From the NCBI GenBank assembly GCA_018713305.1, contig DVFI01000122.1, positions 1 through 53,347 on the forward strand: 53,347 bases of DNA. The letters are read 5' to 3'. The position numbers and the translations under genes are program-made. The notes below the pieces were generated by a model, which saw only the letters and a program-made list of their open reading frames with translations, searched no databases and was not told the DNA's origin. Shown piece after piece: positions 52,319-53,347 of the stretch (position 1 is its first letter; the number at the start of each line of letters is the position of its first letter). Origin of the DNA: Candidatus Avichristensenella intestinipullorum. GTDB lineage: Bacteria > Bacillota > Clostridia > Christensenellales > Aristaeellaceae.

Positions 52319-52392
52319 AGAAAAAAACTATTTTGAAAAGCTTTGTAAGGTTTTTCGTTTTCCGAAGTCCTATCGGCGAAGGAGGTGAAGAA

Positions 52393-52899
52393 GTGACCGA
52401 GTTCGATAAAATATATCAGGAATACTTCCACGATGTTTTCTTATATGTCCGGCAGCTATCCCATGGAAACGAGGCGCTGGCAGAAGAAATCACCAGTGAA
52501 GCATTTTTCAAAGCCATGCGAGCCATAGACCATTTTCGCGGTGATTGTAATGTGCGGGTCTGGTTGTGTCAAATTGCAAAAAACTGTTACTATACATATC
52601 TGAAAAACAACCGCCAAATTGCGGATTTCAGCCATGAAGAACTGGAAAACCATCCGGACCCCACCCTGCCGCTTGACGAAATGTTCGGCAAACAGGAGAA
52701 CGCAGATGCGATACGGGAATTGCTGCATGACCTTGTTGAGCCATATAAGGAAGTTTTTATGTGGAGAGTGTTTGGCGAATTGAGCTTCAAACAAATTGGA
52801 GCACTGTTTTCAAAAACAGAGAACTGGGCTTGCGTCACCTATCACCGCGCAAAGACAATCATTCGTAAAAGGATGGAGGAAACGTATCATGAGAAATGA
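52393..52899 (+). CDS. ECF-family RNA polymerase sigma factor
   Basis: 168 residues from a GTG at 52393 that follows AAGGAGGTGA; the frame is open further upstream but lacks a ribosome site. Region 2: FDKIYQEYFHDVFLYVRQL and AEEITSEAFFKAMRAIDHFRG with VWLCQIAKNCYYTYLKN. Region 4: LVEPYKEVFMWRVFGELSFKQIGALF and WACVTYHRAKTIIRKRMEE. It resembles the SigY/YlaC-like factors of Firmicutes that are paired with a zf-HC2 protein. The last 11 bases overlap such a gene. Codon use is more AT-rich than in the genes to the left. Confidence 0.92.
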   Translation: MTEFDKIYQEYFHDVFLYVRQLSHGNEALAEEITSEAFFKAMRAIDHFRGDCNVRVWLCQIAKNCYYTYLKNNRQIADFSHEELENHPDPTLPLDEMFGKQENADAIRELLHDLVEPYKEVFMWRVFGELSFKQIGALFSKTENWACVTYHRAKTIIRKRMEETYHEK

Positions 52900-53347
52900 C
52901 TGCAGCATCGTGCGGGATCTTCTTCCGCTTTACATGGAAAACATGGTGAGCGAGGATACCGCATCGTTTATCAAGGAACATCTCGCAGACTGCTCAACGT
53001 GCAGCAAGGCATTGGGCGATATGAATACACCCATCATTCCTGTTGCCAAAACGGATGCCGCCCCGTTGAAAAACATCAAGAAACAACTGCATAAGAACAA
53101 GGTGCGAACCATCGTCTTGACGGTCATGGTTGTTTTCGCCCTTGCAACGTCGATTTTTTCTTATCTCACCTCACCTTCCTATTATCCATATACCCCCGAA
53201 CTGCTTTCGGTAGCGGAAAACCCGGACGGAACGGTGGCTGTCATCTTTGATGAAAGCGTAACGGGATATAGCCTGCAAGAAACCCAGGCGCCAGACGGAG
53301 ATTATACGGTGTATACCCTGGAAGCATGGACAACCACTTGGGATGTG
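52889..53347 (+). CDS. zf-HC2-domain anti-sigma factor, 3' end outside window
   Basis: At least 153 residues; the frame runs off the right edge. The N-terminus holds the zinc anti-sigma motif H31-x3-C35-x2-C38 (KEHLADCSTCSKAL) that binds the sigma factor. A membrane helix lies at about 73-95 (IVLTVMVVFALATSIFSYL), and the start of an outer domain follows (YTPELLSVAENPDGTVAVIF). The ATG at 52889 overlaps the sigma gene by 11 bases, so translation is coupled. The target of the outer domain is unknown. Confidence 0.88.
   Translation, partial: MRNDCSIVRDLLPLYMENMVSEDTASFIKEHLADCSTCSKALGDMNTPIIPVAKTDAAPLKNIKKQLHKNKVRTIVLTVMVVFALATSIFSYLTSPSYYPYTPELLSVAENPDGTVAVIFDESVTGYSLQETQAPDGDYTVYTLEAWTTTWDV

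Noticed and set aside
52141..52392. Considered a known riboswitch (c-di-GMP, cobalamin, NiCo or guanidine type)
   Set aside because: None of the conserved core motifs of those classes can be read; only generic stems are visible.

Overview
This window looks like chromosome from a GC-rich anaerobic Firmicute (class Clostridia, perhaps a Christensenellales- or Oscillospirales-like gut lineage; the lineage is inference). Signs are strong AGGAGG ribosome binding sites, a low-GC-Gram-positive gene set (FloA/NfeD, a SpoIID-domain lipoprotein, a Myb/RsfA-type regulator, a CatP-like acetyltransferase), oxygen-sensitive Fe-S enzymes and a complete core of the anaerobic 3-methylaspartate route of glutamate fermentation. 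Most of the sequence is GC-rich. Two stretches are clearly more AT-rich: the small-ORF island after the tmRNA (about 4,300-5,600) and the right end after about 51,880.

Layout, left to right. Positions 1-3,258 (minus): two CapA-type proteins and a secreted beta-propeller-like protein. Positions 3,320-4,300: smpB and the tmRNA gene. Positions 4,300-5,640: an island of tiny minus-strand genes plus a remnant of a PHP-type phosphatase. Positions 5,988-7,325: glutamate dehydrogenase. Positions 7,477-11,496 (plus): regulator, EamA transporter, nitroreductase, secreted PIG-L deacetylase, GNAT. Positions 11,535-15,610 (minus): a tight alr-M20-DppA-LD-carboxypeptidase operon suited to D-amino acid and murein-peptide turnover. 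Positions 15,859-18,719 (minus): NfeD-FloA-unknown-LytTR regulator. Positions 18,789-20,791 (minus): trmL, a small membrane protein and two uracil-DNA glycosylase paralogues. Positions 20,941-27,641 (plus): mtaD, dedA, a class I amidotransferase, a ferredoxin-type aldo/keto reductase, a zinc ribbon protein, murA and a Gfo/Idh dehydrogenase. Positions 27,744-31,208 (plus): prfC and typA. Positions 31,434-39,240 (minus): a two-subunit fumarase-like hydratase (candidate mesaconase), GlmS, GlmL, GlmE, methylaspartate ammonia-lyase, an AtuA-like protein and a DUF4387 protein. Positions 39,502-47,934 (plus): a SpoIID-domain lipoprotein, then rpoB and rpoC. Positions 48,019-48,311: an array of hairpins. 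The rest (plus): GNAT, chloramphenicol acetyltransferase homologue, and two ECF sigma/partner modules, the last cut by the window edge.

How the genes fit together: glutamate dehydrogenase and the glutamate mutase cluster make glutamate a central metabolite. Glutamate becomes 3-methylaspartate (GlmS/GlmE, maintained by GlmL), then mesaconate (Mal), then probably citramalate (hydratase subunits). The citramalate lyase is not in this window, and the co-transcribed AtuA-like/DUF4387 pair has no assigned step. The best leads for something undescribed are that pair, the hairpin array after rpoC, the tandem glycosylases in which one copy has lost every Fe-S ligand, two promoters that seem to give leaderless mRNAs, and the folded leader before the last ECF sigma gene. 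All function calls come from reading motifs and overall resemblance; no database search was run.
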